A DNA stretch of 64,000 nt from Candidatus Sericytochromatia bacterium S15B-MN24 CBMW_12 (GCA_002083825.1 DAZV01000041.1:23253-87252); one strand, 5' to 3'; positions 1 to 8,325 are shown, counted from the stretch's first letter. Numbers and translations are program-made. Notes: generated by a model not told the origin, from the sequence alone.

Positions 1-1683
1 CAGGCCCTTGCTTGCATGGATGGACAGCAACTGGACGGCCTCGGACTTCTTGGTCTTGCGAGGGCGGGTCTGGTTGTCGATCTGCCGGAAAAGCTCGTAG
101 AGCGAGGGGGAATTCCACCGTTTGAACTGTTCGTGCAGGGTGCTCAGGGTGTCGAGCTTTTGGCGGGCCCGTTCGCCCTTCATGCCTTCCAGACTGCGTT
201 TGAAGCCGGTTTCTTGCAGGATGCGCATGGTGAGATCGGCGGGCGTCATGCTGGACTTGCGCCAGCCCACCACCAGGGCCACGGCGTGCTGCACCTGGAT
301 GCGCTGCTGCAGCGTCGAGAGGGGGATGCGCTGCACGCGGCAAGCCGCTTCCCAGAGCGAGATTTCCTCGCGCTCGGATTCGACCTTGAGCATCGACAGG
401 CTTTCCTTGGTGACCCCCACGCGGCGGGTGAGGTTCTCGAAGGCCACGTCCGCCAGGGGATGCGGCCTGGGAAGGGCGAGGCGCAGGAAGTTGAGCACGT
501 CGACGATCTCGGCTTGCTCCCAGAAGCTGCCGCTCGATTTGACGACGTAGGGAATTTCGTGGGTGATCAGCTCTTCGATGATGATGGCCGACTGGGCGTG
601 CGTCCGGTAGAGGACGGCGATCTCCGCGGCCGGCGTACCCTGCAGGATCAGATCCTTGATCTGAGCGACGACTTCCTGGGCTTCGGCAAACTGATCGGGG
701 GCCTGCACCTGTCGAACCTTTTGCCCCACCGAGGTGCGCTGGGCTTCGATGGTCTTCTTGATCTGCTTGGCGTTGTGCGCGATCAGGCGGTTGGCGAGCT
801 TGACGATGGCGGGGGCCGAACGGTAGTTCTTCGCGAGGAAGATGCTCTTGGCCTCGGGGAAGTCCCGGTTGAAGGAGAGGATGTTGTCGAGATCCGCGGC
901 TCTGAACCCGTAGATGCCCTGGGCGTCGTCTCCCACGGCGAAGAGGTTGTTCTGGGGAGCCGAGAGCAGGCGCAAGAGGGTGTACTGGGCCTTGTTGGTG
1001 TCCTGATACTCGTCGACCAGGACGTGGCTGTACTTGGCCTGGATCTCGTCGCGGACGTCGTCATGGAGTTGCAAGAGGTCGATCGAGAGGCGAATCTGGT
1101 CATCGAAGTCGATGAGGTTCTGCTTGAGCATGCGCTTCAGGTAGGCGGTGTATAGGGCGGCCATCCGGCCCTCGTTGGGATCCGCCGAGACGCGCTTGAC
1201 CTGGGAGGGGCTGGTCATGGTGCTCTTGGCCCAGGAGATGTAGGCCGCGAGGTCCTCGTAGCGGATGTCTTCGGCGCCATGCTCGCGCAGAAGGACGTCA
1301 AAGATGGACTGCTGGGTGCTTCCCAGCAGCAGATGGGGCTTCGGGACGGTGAAGCCCAGTTTCTCGTAGCGTCCTTCGAGGAGTTTGAGGCCGAGGGAGT
1401 TGAAGGTGGCGGAGGTGAGCCTGGCGGCGATTTCCTTGCCGACGAGCTTGGCAAGACGCCCGGTCATCTCGAGAGCGGCCTTCTTGGTGAAGGTGACGGC
1501 GAGAATGCGGTCGGGTGAGACGCCGTTCTGGACGAGGTAGGCGAGCCGTCGGGTGAGCACGGTGGTCTTGCCGGAGCCGGGGGCGGCGACGACGAGGACG
1601 GAGCCGTTCAGGGTTGCGACGGCGTCGTGCTGCTCCGGGTTTAGCCCATCGAGCAGGGGATTTGTGAAGCTGAGTTGGGACAT
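1..1683 (-). CDS. uvrD: UvrD/PcrA-type superfamily 1A DNA helicase, N-terminal 561 residues (gene runs off the window)
   Basis: An ATP-driven 3'-5' DNA helicase of repair and replication-fork clearance. Read from 1683 leftwards, the frame stays open to the window edge. In order it shows a Q motif (LNPEQHDAV, residues 14-22), Walker A (AAPGSGKT, 33-40), motif Ia (TFTKKAALEM), motif II (VDEYQDT), motif III (VGDDAQGIYGFR), motif IV (KNYRS) and the beginning of motif V (LLSIHASKGL), which is the last thing in the window. Helicase domain 2B and the C-terminal tail lie outside. The family is usually 650-800 residues, so roughly 100-200 are missing. The ATG at 1683 lies just before the conserved Q motif. 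Whether it is PcrA, UvrD or Rep cannot be told without the C-terminus. Confidence 0.93.
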   Translation of the reverse strand, partial: MSQLSFTNPLLDGLNPEQHDAVATLNGSVLVVAAPGSGKTTVLTRRLAYLVQNGVSPDRILAVTFTKKAALEMTGRLAKLVGKEIAARLTSATFNSLGLKLLEGRYEKLGFTVPKPHLLLGSTQQSIFDVLLREHGAEDIRYEDLAAYISWAKSTMTSPSQVKRVSADPNEGRMAALYTAYLKRMLKQNLIDFDDQIRLSIDLLQLHDDVRDEIQAKYSHVLVDEYQDTNKAQYTLLRLLSAPQNNLFAVGDDAQGIYGFRAADLDNILSFNRDFPEAKSIFLAKNYRSAPAIVKLANRLIAHNAKQIKKTIEAQRTSVGQKVRQVQAPDQFAEAQEVVAQIKDLILQGTPAAEIAVLYRTHAQSAIIIEELITHEIPYVVKSSGSFWEQAEIVDVLNFLRLALPRPHPLADVAFENLTRRVGVTKESLSMLKVESEREEISLWEAACRVQRIPLSTLQQRIQVQHAVALVVGWRKSSMTPADLTMRILQETGFKRSLEGMKGERARQKLDTLSTLHEQFKRWNSPSLYELFRQIDNQTRPRKTKKSEAVQLLSIHASKGL

Positions 1684-1763
1684 GATGGTCACGGCTTGCG
1701 AGGATGGGGCAGGTCGATCGTAGCACGATCGGCTTGGGAGGACAACCGCCGCGCTCCTTGGGG

Positions 1764-1769
1764 TACAAT
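1764..1769 (+). promoter_or_regulatory. Possible -10 element (TACAAT) for the yaaR-like gene
   Basis: TACAAT matches the sigma-70 -10 consensus at five of six positions and lies 16 bases before the start codon, just ahead of the AGGAGG ribosome site. No convincing -35 is visible at 17 bases, so this is suggestive only. Confidence 0.35.
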
Positions 1770-1785
1770 GCGGTCAGGAGGAGCC

Positions 1786-2223
1786 ATGATTCGCGTTGGA
1801 GACAACTCCCAGGATCCCAAGCTATTCTCGGCCATTCCGGGGCTCTCTCAGCGGCCCGGGGTGGAGCGGGTTTCGTTCGGCCAGCAGTTGCAAGGGGCTC
1901 AGCATTCGGCGGATGCCCAGACCTTGCAGGGCATGATCGAGAAGATCGACGCGCAGGCCCAGCGCCTGGCGAAGCATCCGATCCCCGCGGAGGTTGCGGC
2001 CTATCGCGAGGCGGTCAGGCGCTTCATGAAGGAAGCGAACGAACGCCTCGGTAAGGCCGAGAAGCGCACCGATCGGCGAAACCGAACCCTCATCCTGCTT
2101 CGAGAGGTGGACGCCAAGCTCGCGAAACTGGTCGAGGACGTGCTGGGCGGGCAGCTTGACTCCATGGAACTGGCCGCCTCGATCAGCGAGCTGAGGGGAC
2201 TTTTAGCGGATTTATTCATCTAG
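1786..2223 (+). CDS. YaaR family (DUF327) protein
   Basis: A 145-residue, highly charged, mostly helical protein. The C-terminal two thirds matches the YaaR/DUF327 pattern: a stretch like RRFMKEANERLGKAE, then a hydrophobic-acidic helix (LLREVDAKLAKLVEDVL), then the family's closing sequence ELRGLLADLFI. The ATG at 1786 is chosen because AGGAGG (1777-1782) stands just ahead; the in-frame starts further upstream would overlap the divergent helicase gene. Members are of unknown function; in Bacillus the gene sits near replication and repair genes. It is divergent from the helicase gene and followed by a terminator-like hairpin, so it is probably a single-gene unit. Confidence 0.82.
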   Translation: MIRVGDNSQDPKLFSAIPGLSQRPGVERVSFGQQLQGAQHSADAQTLQGMIEKIDAQAQRLAKHPIPAEVAAYREAVRRFMKEANERLGKAEKRTDRRNRTLILLREVDAKLAKLVEDVLGGQLDSMELAASISELRGLLADLFI

Positions 2224-2254
2224 CGGAATGCCAGCGAGTAGCCGAAAATCAGAC

Positions 2255-2284
2255 AGCCAGTCCAGGTAATGGGCTGGCTATTTG
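2255..2284 (+). terminator. Hairpin terminator after the yaaR-like gene
   Basis: AGCCAG (2255-2260) pairs with CTGGCT (2274-2279), with an inner CC/GG pair, and is followed by a short T-rich run (ATTTGC). The U tract is weak, so termination may be partial. Confidence 0.5.
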
Positions 2285-2334
2285 CTTGCCTAAGAGTCCA
2301 AAAGGTTGGACGATCATGAAAGTGATTTTTGATT

Positions 2335-2340
2335 TATAAT
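2335..2340 (+). promoter_or_regulatory. Consensus -10 box (TATAAT) upstream of the small zinc-ribbon gene
   Basis: A perfect TATAAT in a locally AT-rich stretch, 38 bases before the GTG at 2378. The 17-base-spaced -35 position (gatcat) is poor. A small inverted repeat, AACCGA-tccc-TCGGTT (2344-2359), lies at the expected transcript start and could be an operator or leader hairpin. Confidence 0.5.
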
Positions 2341-2377
2341 GGAAACCGATCCCTCGGTTGCTTAGTGAGAGTGCGTC

Positions 2378-2551
2378 GTGATCCATCCACCTGATTGCCC
2401 CACGTGCCATGTATTGATGAAGCAGGTCACCCCGTTCGGCTACTTCTGCTTGTCATGCATGACGACGGTGACCCTGCTTGATGAGGGCTGGGTTCACATC
2501 TTGACCCCGGATTTCCGGGAGAAGCGGGTACGCGAGGAGAGCGTTTTCTAG
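2378..2551 (+). CDS. Small zinc-ribbon protein (57 aa)
   Basis: This short frame encodes a protein with two CxxC knuckles, CPTC near residue 8 and CLSC near residue 25, spaced as in a zinc ribbon. A stop codon lies just upstream in frame, so GTG 2378 is the first usable start. No strong ribosome site is visible, but a perfect TATAAT lies 38 bases upstream. The C-terminal half (about 30 residues) is charged and without motif. Binding to nucleic acid or a partner protein would fit, but that is inference. It is too short for most gene callers and could be missed in other annotations. Confidence 0.55.
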   Translation: MIHPPDCPTCHVLMKQVTPFGYFCLSCMTTVTLLDEGWVHILTPDFREKRVREESVF

Positions 2552-2560
2552 CGGGTAGGC

Positions 2561-2983
2561 CTAGACCTTGAGCTGGTCGAGCGCCGAGTTGCGGTCCAGC
2601 CAGAGCTGCTTGAGGTCGGGGGTAAACGCATGAAGCAGCGTGACGACCGCGGGATCGGCGAGGGCCTCGTCGAGGACGACGAAGGTGGCCAGTACCGCCA
2701 GGCGGGCGTCCGATAGGCCTGTTGCCGCCTTTACGTTCGCGATCACGGTGGCCGCGTCCGGACGCGGGAACTTGAAGTCCTCGGCGAGCGGATCGGTCGC
2801 GAGGGGGCCCCAGAGCTCTCGCAGGGGTTCGGGCAACTGCTGGCGGACGTAATTAGCTTCTCCAGGCGCCACCACGGCCCTCAACTCGGAGAGAACGCTG
2901 ACGGCGAGCTTGCGAAGCGCATGATGATCGGCTATTCCGGAGATGGTGGCGAGGCGGGTGAAGAAGAGGTGGGGGGTCTCCAC
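2561..2983 (-). CDS. DUF2267 family protein
   Basis: A 140-residue soluble helical protein. The segment ALRKLAVSVLSELR, followed by QQLPEPLRELW, is the typical DUF2267 pattern (an HEAT-like helical pair with a conserved LPxxLRxLW). The second half (residues 75-140) repeats a helical plan (GLSDARLAVLATFVVLDEAL) and may be a degenerate second copy. Function is unknown. It lies ten bases downstream of the lipoprotein gene on the same strand and is probably co-transcribed with it. The start ATG has GGAGACACTC upstream, an acceptable ribosome site. Confidence 0.68.
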   Translation of the reverse strand: METPHLFFTRLATISGIADHHALRKLAVSVLSELRAVVAPGEANYVRQQLPEPLRELWGPLATDPLAEDFKFPRPDAATVIANVKAATGLSDARLAVLATFVVLDEALADPAVVTLLHAFTPDLKQLWLDRNSALDQLKV

Positions 2984-2993
2984 GAGTGTCTCC

Positions 2994-3440
2994 TTATGAT
3001 TTGAATGCGATGTTCGAATCGGCGAGGGTGGCGGTCTTGGGGCCGCTGGCCGTCTGCTCGGTCACCTTCCATGAATCGTCGACCTTGGTCAACTGCAGGT
3101 AGGAGCAACCGCCACAGGAATTGGGGTCGGACGTGATGGGTTCGTTGTCGTCCCAGCGATTGTTTCCGTTGAGATCCTCGAAGGCGGCCAGGTACGCGGT
3201 GGTCTGGGAAGACGGCAGGTCGTAGGTGAACTGCCGATTCGAGACGTCGAGGACCTTGGCGTCGGAGAAGTCGAGCCCGGCCGAGCCCTCGATGACGGCG
3301 ACCTTGGTCTGGGCGGAGACGTTGCCCGAAACCTCTCCTCGGAGCGATTCTCCGGGCAAGTTGAGGTTGGGGATGCCGTCGCAGGCCGTCAAGGTCAGGG
3401 CGAGCGCCGCGATGGCCAGTTTGCGTGGAAATAGAGCCAC
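2994..3440 (-). CDS. Lipoprotein with an EF-hand-like calcium loop
   Basis: A 148-residue exported protein. The N-terminus has basic residues, a hydrophobic core and a lipobox (LTAC, Cys 20), so it should be lipidated and anchored outside the cytoplasmic membrane. The middle resembles a small beta-sandwich. Around residues 93-105 the loop DLNGNNRWDDNEP matches the DxNxDGxxxxxE calcium loop of dockerin/EF-hand type. Two cysteines in SCGGC could form a disulfide or bind metal. It is upstream of the DUF2267 gene with a 10-base gap. No family name can be given with confidence. Confidence 0.7.
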   Translation of the reverse strand: MALFPRKLAIAALALTLTACDGIPNLNLPGESLRGEVSGNVSAQTKVAVIEGSAGLDFSDAKVLDVSNRQFTYDLPSSQTTAYLAAFEDLNGNNRWDDNEPITSDPNSCGGCSYLQLTKVDDSWKVTEQTASGPKTATLADSNIAFKS

Positions 3441-3600
3441 GGGGAAATCCTCCTTCCGCGGGGACTTTGCCGGTTCCCGAACCCCTCGACGACGGGCTGT
3501 TGGCCTGCATCGACGCAGGGTTCCGGGAGATGCGAGTTAGTACATGGCGCTTCGCGATCTTACCACGAATCCGAAGTGGCGCTTGTGGTAGGATGGGGGG

Positions 3601-4080
3601 ATGATTAGTGAGCTTGAGACGAAGGGCCACATGCGCTTCCGCTTCGGGAGACGCGATCAACTCGTGCTTTACAAGCAAAAAGGCGAGTCGATGGCGCATG
3701 TCTACCTGAAGGCTGCTGCCTACGCGATCTTCTTCCGGGATGTCGAGGGTCTGGCGGTCGATCCGAAGCTTCGCTTCAAATTTCCGGCGGATCTCGCGGC
3801 GGTCGACGCCACCGGGGATCCGCGCTTCTGGGTGATCGTCGAGGACACGTCCCTTGCGCGTCTGGAGTGGTCGCTCAAGCACGTTCCCGCGTCCGAGGTG
3901 ATCCTCATGACCGAGGGCGGCGATCTCGATCGGCTGGTGGCTCAGATCCGCCGGGGGATTCATTATCGCTACACGCATAAGCGTCTGGCCATTTATCACT
4001 TCCTGAAGCCCGTGGAGGAATGGATCGATCCTGAAGGGGTCGAGGTGCCCGAGGGGGCCTACGACATTTTCCACTTCTAG
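3601..4080 (+). CDS. YaeQ-like protein
   Basis: A 159-residue protein. The order of features fits the YaeQ family, which has a PD-(D/E)XK nuclease-like fold: an N-terminal strand pair, then VYLKAAAYAIFF, then DPRFWVIVEDTSLARLEWSLKHVPASEVILMT, where YaeQ has its ELWIELGQPDEKRIRKA...VVVYTYGG region. The match is by pattern, not by close identity. YaeQ proteins have been linked to transcription antitermination, but their role is unsettled. The start follows a GGATGGGGGG purine run. It stands alone, with a strong terminator behind it. Confidence 0.5.
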   Translation: MISELETKGHMRFRFGRRDQLVLYKQKGESMAHVYLKAAAYAIFFRDVEGLAVDPKLRFKFPADLAAVDATGDPRFWVIVEDTSLARLEWSLKHVPASEVILMTEGGDLDRLVAQIRRGIHYRYTHKRLAIYHFLKPVEEWIDPEGVEVPEGAYDIFHF

Positions 4081-4125
4081 CTTCTCGCAGGCTTCCCCCC
4101 GGAAGCTCACCCGAAACGGATGCCT

Positions 4126-4160
4126 GGGAGCCGGCCACGCGCCGGCTCCCATAATTTTTT
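4126..4160 (+). terminator. Intrinsic terminator after the YaeQ-like gene
   Basis: A perfect 9-bp stem, GGGAGCCGG (4126-4134) with CCGGCTCCC (4142-4150), with a 7-base loop, is followed by ATAATTTTTT. This is a textbook rho-independent terminator. Confidence 0.9.
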
Positions 4161-4234
4161 CTTGACAGCGTTTTCATTCGCCGGCAATGCGGCTCGACGA
4201 CCATGGCAGCATCCCCTTGACGAGAGGAGTTCCC

Positions 4235-4531
4235 ATGTCTGAAATGCTATCCACGGAAATCTGCGCCCGCGAGCTCGTGGCCCTATCCAACCTCTGCCAG
4301 CAAGGCATGAGCCTGGTCATGATTCAGATATCGCCGGTCGCTGCCGCTGCGGGAACGTCGGTTCCCGACCTCGAACTTCCGCGTGACTGCGTGCTCATCG
4401 CCGTGATCCGCGGCGAAGTCGTGCACTACCCGCGCGGCGACACCCGCTTGCAGCCCTGGGATCGAGTCTTCGCCCTGGTCGACCGGGCCTCCGAGGATGG
4501 CCTGAGGGACGTTCTAAGTCGACTGCGCTAG
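4235..4531 (+). CDS. RCK_C/TrkA-C domain protein
   Basis: A 98-residue stand-alone ligand-sensing domain. The central part, with a strand near MIQISPV, then a helix and VLIAVIRGEVVHYPRGDTRL, and the closing QPWDRVFALV, follows the RCK_C (TrkA-C) plan: the domain that gates potassium channels and transporters or senses small ligands. The usual Rossmann RCK_N half and any membrane domain are absent, so it probably works with a partner encoded elsewhere. ATG 4235 is chosen for its GAGAGGAG ribosome site. A TTGACA sequence just after the preceding terminator may be its -35 element. Confidence 0.72.
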   Translation: MSEMLSTEICARELVALSNLCQQGMSLVMIQISPVAAAAGTSVPDLELPRDCVLIAVIRGEVVHYPRGDTRLQPWDRVFALVDRASEDGLRDVLSRLR

Positions 4532-4592
4532 CGCTTGCCAACCCTCGCTCTCTCTTTCATACTGATGTAACGATTTGTGAAAGGAGCGAGAC

Positions 4593-5825
4593 GTGCGCCG
4601 AGTCGACGTGGCGATCGTCGGGGCAGGGCCTTCGGGTTCTGCCTCAGCGCTCTTTCTGAGCGGTCACGGCCTGCAGATCCTGCTGGTCGATAGGGCCGTC
4701 TTTCCGCGTGACAAGGTTTGCGGCGAGGCGATAAGCCCTGGGGCCCTGTCCTTTCTCGATGAATTCGGTCTCCTGGCGGAAATTGAGCGCCAGGGGGCCT
4801 TTCCCTACCGCGGTGTCCTTCTGGCGACGGCCGACGGCCTCGTGGCCGAGGCATGTTACCCCGATCATCGATACGGGCTGGCCTTCCCGCGGGAAGGCCT
4901 GGACTACCTGCTCTTGAAAAGCGCCGCTTCTCGCGTGGAGGTCCTCCAGGGTACGGCGGTCGAAGGCGTTTCTCCCCAGGATGGGGGGTATCGGCTGGCC
5001 TTGAAGGGCAAGGGCGTGACGGACGCCGTCTGGGCCCGGGTGGTTATTTCGGCGGAGGGGCGTTTCGCTCGCGTTTTGACCGAGCCTTCGCGGGATCCGG
5101 GCCCCCCTGCTCGCTTCGCCGTGGTTAGCGTGCTCGAAGGGGTTGCGGGCCTCGGCAAGTTGCTTGAATTTCATTTGCTCGAGAGCGCCATGCAGGTCGT
5201 GATCAGCGCCCAGTCACCGGATCGTGCGGCGATCGCCGTGGTCCTCGACGGCCCGCAAGCCAGTCGACGCGCTCCCGAGGCCATCAAGGACTTCCTGAGC
5301 GTGCTGAAGCGGGATCCGCTGCTCGCCGACCGAATTCGCGGCGCGCGACTGCTCAAGCCCCCGCGGGGGATGGGACTCGAGGGCTACCGGCCCGCGGCGA
5401 TCGCGGGGGACGGCTGGCTCGCCGTCGGCGACGCCGTGGGCAACATGGATCCCATCACCGGTGAAGGCATGTTCCGCGCCTTCCGAACCGCTCAACTGGC
5501 TGCCGAGACCCTGCTGTTGGCCTTCGAGCGAGGCGACCTCGGCGCCGCGCGGCTGAGCCCCTACGTCCGGGCCGTCAATCGCGAGTTCCTGCCGACCTAT
5601 CGCTTCATCGACATGGTGGTGGCCTTGAGCCGCCGCCCAAAGCTGACTCGGTTCGCCCTGCGGGCGATCGCCACGGACCCGGTTTTGGCCGAACGCATGG
5701 CTGCCTATCAGGGTGCGCTCGCGCCGGCATCGGGCTTATTCTCACCCCGGACACTCGGGCGCCTGGCCTTGGCGGGCGCTCACGCCTCGGTGACCGCTGG
5801 AACGGGCCTGGGGCCCCATACGTAG
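4593..5825 (+). CDS. FAD-dependent oxidoreductase, geranylgeranyl-reductase-like
   Basis: A 410-residue flavoprotein. The N-terminal FAD site is VAIVGAGPSGSASALFL (residues 5-21). The family signature FPRDKVCGEAISPGAL follows near residue 35, and the second FAD motif GDAVGNMDPITGEGMFRA lies near 275-292. These place it in the geranylgeranyl reductase/halogenase/aromatic hydroxylase branch (COG0644). The start is a GTG with AAGGAG ten bases ahead. It is followed after 13 bases by a type III polyketide synthase, the pairing seen in bacterial alkylresorcinol or alkylquinone loci, so it may hydroxylate or reduce the polyketide product. Saturation of an isoprenoid chain is the alternative. Confidence 0.85.
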   Translation: MRRVDVAIVGAGPSGSASALFLSGHGLQILLVDRAVFPRDKVCGEAISPGALSFLDEFGLLAEIERQGAFPYRGVLLATADGLVAEACYPDHRYGLAFPREGLDYLLLKSAASRVEVLQGTAVEGVSPQDGGYRLALKGKGVTDAVWARVVISAEGRFARVLTEPSRDPGPPARFAVVSVLEGVAGLGKLLEFHLLESAMQVVISAQSPDRAAIAVVLDGPQASRRAPEAIKDFLSVLKRDPLLADRIRGARLLKPPRGMGLEGYRPAAIAGDGWLAVGDAVGNMDPITGEGMFRAFRTAQLAAETLLLAFERGDLGAARLSPYVRAVNREFLPTYRFIDMVVALSRRPKLTRFALRAIATDPVLAERMAAYQGALAPASGLFSPRTLGRLALAGAHASVTAGTGLGPHT

Positions 5826-5838
5826 AACGGAGACCGAC

Positions 5839-6882
5839 ATGCCGAAAATCACCGCCCTCGCGACCGCCGTTCCCCCTCGTCGCTTCGAGCAGATGAGCGC
5901 CTACCATGACCACCTGGCCCGGTTTCTGGGTGGAAATCCGATGGCAGAGCGCATTTTCGCCGGCTCGGCGATCGCCCACCGCCATGCCGTCATCGATCCC
6001 GAAACCTTCTTCGAATCCAACCTCACCACCCGGGAACGCAACGACCTCTACGTCCTTCACGCCAATCCGCTCGGCGAGGAGACCCTCCGCCGCTGCCTGG
6101 AGCGCTCCGCCACCCGCCCCGAGGAAATCGACTACTTCTTCGTGATCTCCTGCACCGGCTTCGAGATTCCGGGCCTCGACATCACCCTCGCCAAGCGCAT
6201 CGGCATGCGCCCCGATGTCCAGAGAACCTGCATCCTGGGGATGGGCTGCTATGCGGCATTTCCAGGCATCAACCGCGCTCGCGAGGCCGTGCTCGCCTTC
6301 CCGGACGCCAAGGTGCTCGTGCTCGCCATCGAACTCTGCTCCCTCCATTTCCAGACGGATGCCACCGACGAGATCGTCGTGAGCAGCGCCCTCTTCGCTG
6401 ACGGCGCCGCCGCCTTCCTGCTCGAAGGACGCTCCGACGGGCCCTCCATCGCCATCGTGGACACCCTGACCCGGACCCAGTACGATACCCTCGAGCACAT
6501 GGCCTTCCGCGTCACCGACCATGGCTTCCGCATGGCCCTCTCGTCGTACGTCCCCAAGCTCCTGGGGGAAGAGATCGAGACGTTCGCCGATCAATTACTC
6601 GAGCGCAACGGGCTCACGCGGGATCAGATCGCCTTCTGGGCCATTCACCCCGGAGGAAAGAAGATCCTCGACCATCTGCAGGAACGCCTGGGGCTCGACG
6701 ACTCCAAGCTACGGTTCTCGCGCGACGTCATGCGCGATCACGGCAACATGTCGAGCCCCACGGTCCTCTTCGTTCTCGAGGCCATCGCCCGATCCGGCGA
6801 GCCGAAGCCGGGAGACTTCGGCGTGATGATGGCCTTCGGCCCGGGGCTCACCATGGAGTCTTGCCTCGTCCGCTGGGAATAA
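5839..6882 (+). CDS. Type III polyketide synthase (chalcone/stilbene synthase superfamily)
   Basis: A 347-residue iterative ketosynthase that extends an acyl-CoA starter with malonyl-CoA. The complete Cys-His-Asn triad is visible: Cys137 in GMGCYAAFPG, His270 in WAIHPGGKK and Asn303 in DHGNMSSPT. Length is normal for bacterial family members such as those making alkylpyrones or alkylresorcinols. The start codon has GGAGACCGAC upstream. The gene lies between the flavoenzyme and a Nudix hydrolase, probably as one transcript. No O-methyltransferase is seen next to it, unlike many such clusters. The product cannot be deduced from sequence alone. Confidence 0.93.
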   Translation: MPKITALATAVPPRRFEQMSAYHDHLARFLGGNPMAERIFAGSAIAHRHAVIDPETFFESNLTTRERNDLYVLHANPLGEETLRRCLERSATRPEEIDYFFVISCTGFEIPGLDITLAKRIGMRPDVQRTCILGMGCYAAFPGINRAREAVLAFPDAKVLVLAIELCSLHFQTDATDEIVVSSALFADGAAAFLLEGRSDGPSIAIVDTLTRTQYDTLEHMAFRVTDHGFRMALSSYVPKLLGEEIETFADQLLERNGLTRDQIAFWAIHPGGKKILDHLQERLGLDDSKLRFSRDVMRDHGNMSSPTVLFVLEAIARSGEPKPGDFGVMMAFGPGLTMESCLVRWE

Positions 6883-6914
6883 TCTTCATGGCCCCCTCGG
6901 GGAAGGAGGAAGCA

Positions 6915-7487
6915 ATGGTGAACGCGCTGCGAAAGCATCTGGCCATGCGCGAAGGCTTGAGGATGGATCGACCGGGACTCGTGCCCAGCGCCGTCCTGGT
7001 GCCGATCGTGCTGGGACCTGGCGGACCGTCCGTGCTCTATACCAAGCGAAGCGAGCATTTGAACCAGCATCGCGGGCAGATTTCCTTTCCCGGAGGAAAA
7101 TGGTCGCCGGAGGACGGGACCCTGCTTTCCACGGCCCTCCGGGAGTCCCACGAGGAGGTCGGGCTCGACCCTCGCGACATCGAGGTCCTGGGGGAACTCG
7201 ACGAGGTCTGGACGCCGACCGGCTTCACCATTCGCCCCTACGTGGGCCTGGTCCAGGGGCCCTATCCCTATCGGGTCAATCCCCACGAGATCGATCGCTT
7301 GATCGAGGTCCCCTGGGGACGACTCCCGCATGCCGAGGCCTTCGGCTGCGAGATCAAGATGGTGAACGGCGAACCGCTGGAACTCTGTCATTTCACCGTG
7401 AACGACGATCTCATCTGGGGAGCGACCGCCCGGATCACGCGCAACCTCATGCGCCTCTTGGCGCGGGTCGACGGCGAGATCGCCTGA
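6915..7487 (+). CDS. Nudix hydrolase, CoA-pyrophosphatase type (NudL-like)
   Basis: A 190-residue Nudix enzyme likely to cleave CoA or acyl-CoA to phosphopantetheine and 3',5'-ADP. The NudL-family segment KRSEHLNQHRGQISFPGG runs directly into a complete Nudix box, GGKWSPED followed by ALRESHEEVGL, carrying the metal-binding glutamates. The start at 6915 is preferred over in-frame ATGs upstream because GAAGGAGGA stands seven bases ahead and the longer forms would overlap the polyketide synthase. Next to a CoA-consuming polyketide synthase it may tidy up CoA derivatives; this link is inference from position. Confidence 0.87.
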   Translation: MVNALRKHLAMREGLRMDRPGLVPSAVLVPIVLGPGGPSVLYTKRSEHLNQHRGQISFPGGKWSPEDGTLLSTALRESHEEVGLDPRDIEVLGELDEVWTPTGFTIRPYVGLVQGPYPYRVNPHEIDRLIEVPWGRLPHAEAFGCEIKMVNGEPLELCHFTVNDDLIWGATARITRNLMRLLARVDGEIA

Positions 7488-7491
7488 AGGT

Positions 7492-8325
7492 CTAGGATCC
7501 CGTGCCCTGATAGCGGTTGACGCCTTTTTTCCAGACGAGATAAGCCAGCCCGAACCAGACGACGCCGACCAGCGGTGTCAAGAGTCCCAGTTGCTGGGCG
7601 GGGAGCAAAGAACCGTCGGACTTCCCGAGGATCGTCGTGGTCGGGTAGTAGGTGGTGAAGGCGACCGGCAGGGCCACGGTCAGGATCAGCTGCACGCCCT
7701 TTCCGTAGATACTGATCGGATAGCGGACCAATTCGTTCTGGATCTGCTGCACCGTCCACGTCAGCCCCGAGACCTTGACGATCCAGAACGACGCGCACGC
7801 CACCAGGAGCGAGACCGCCGCCTGGATGAGTCCCGCCCCGATGACCACGGCCACGAGGAAAGCGATCAGCGGCAGGCTCCAGCTGATCTCCACCACCCGG
7901 ATCGCCTGCGAGAAGACGACCAGTCCCACGATCATGTCGTTGAGGGAGGTGGCGGTTCCCTGGAGGAGAATTTGAAAGAGCGGATTGAGGGGGCGGATCA
8001 GGTACCGGTCGAAGGTCCCCTGGCGAACCGCATGCGGGATGCGCAGGATCGGAAAGAAGAAGGTGGTGTAGACGCCGCGCGCGAGCAGTCCCAGGGCGTA
8101 GAGGAAGATCATCTCGCGGAAGTTCCAGCCGTTGAGAGAGGGGAAGCGACTCAACAGCGCCCAGATGATGCCGATCGACACGGCATGGAAGGCGACCGTG
8201 TTGCCGAACCAGAGCAAGAAGCTGACCCGGTACTCCATGCGGCTTCTCAGATTGGCCATCCAGAACGTGCCGTAGATCCGAATGAGTTCGGAGACGCGCC
8301 ATGGGCGCCAGGGCGTGCTAGCCAC
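7492..8325 (-). CDS. ABC-2 type transporter permease (COG3694-like)
   Basis: A 277-residue inner-membrane protein with about six hydrophobic segments, such as FLLWFGNTVAFHAVSIGIIWALL near residue 37 and IAFLVAVVIGAGLIQAAVSLLVA near 165. The sequence FDRYLIRPLNPLFQILLQ is characteristic of the COG3694 permease family, which pairs with COG4587 and COG4586 proteins. It is the third gene of a three-gene exporter operon and overlaps the preceding permease by eight bases. The cargo is unknown; related systems have been linked to drug or lipid export. Confidence 0.88.
   Translation of the reverse strand: MASTPWRPWRVSELIRIYGTFWMANLRSRMEYRVSFLLWFGNTVAFHAVSIGIIWALLSRFPSLNGWNFREMIFLYALGLLARGVYTTFFFPILRIPHAVRQGTFDRYLIRPLNPLFQILLQGTATSLNDMIVGLVVFSQAIRVVEISWSLPLIAFLVAVVIGAGLIQAAVSLLVACASFWIVKVSGLTWTVQQIQNELVRYPISIYGKGVQLILTVALPVAFTTYYPTTTILGKSDGSLLPAQQLGLLTPLVGVVWFGLAYLVWKKGVNRYQGTGS

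Noticed and set aside
16..1155. 379-residue frame on the plus strand at the left end
   Set aside because: It lies opposite the UvrD-type helicase, whose minus-strand motifs are unmistakable; it is a shadow frame.
2932..4152. 406-residue minus-strand frame
   Set aside because: It overlaps the lipoprotein gene in another frame and runs under the YaeQ-like gene; the lipoprotein has a signal peptide, lipobox and calcium loop.
5605..6594. 329-residue minus-strand frame
   Set aside because: It lies opposite the flavoenzyme and the type III polyketide synthase with full catalytic triad; composition (Gly/Glu/His-rich) is typical of an antisense shadow.
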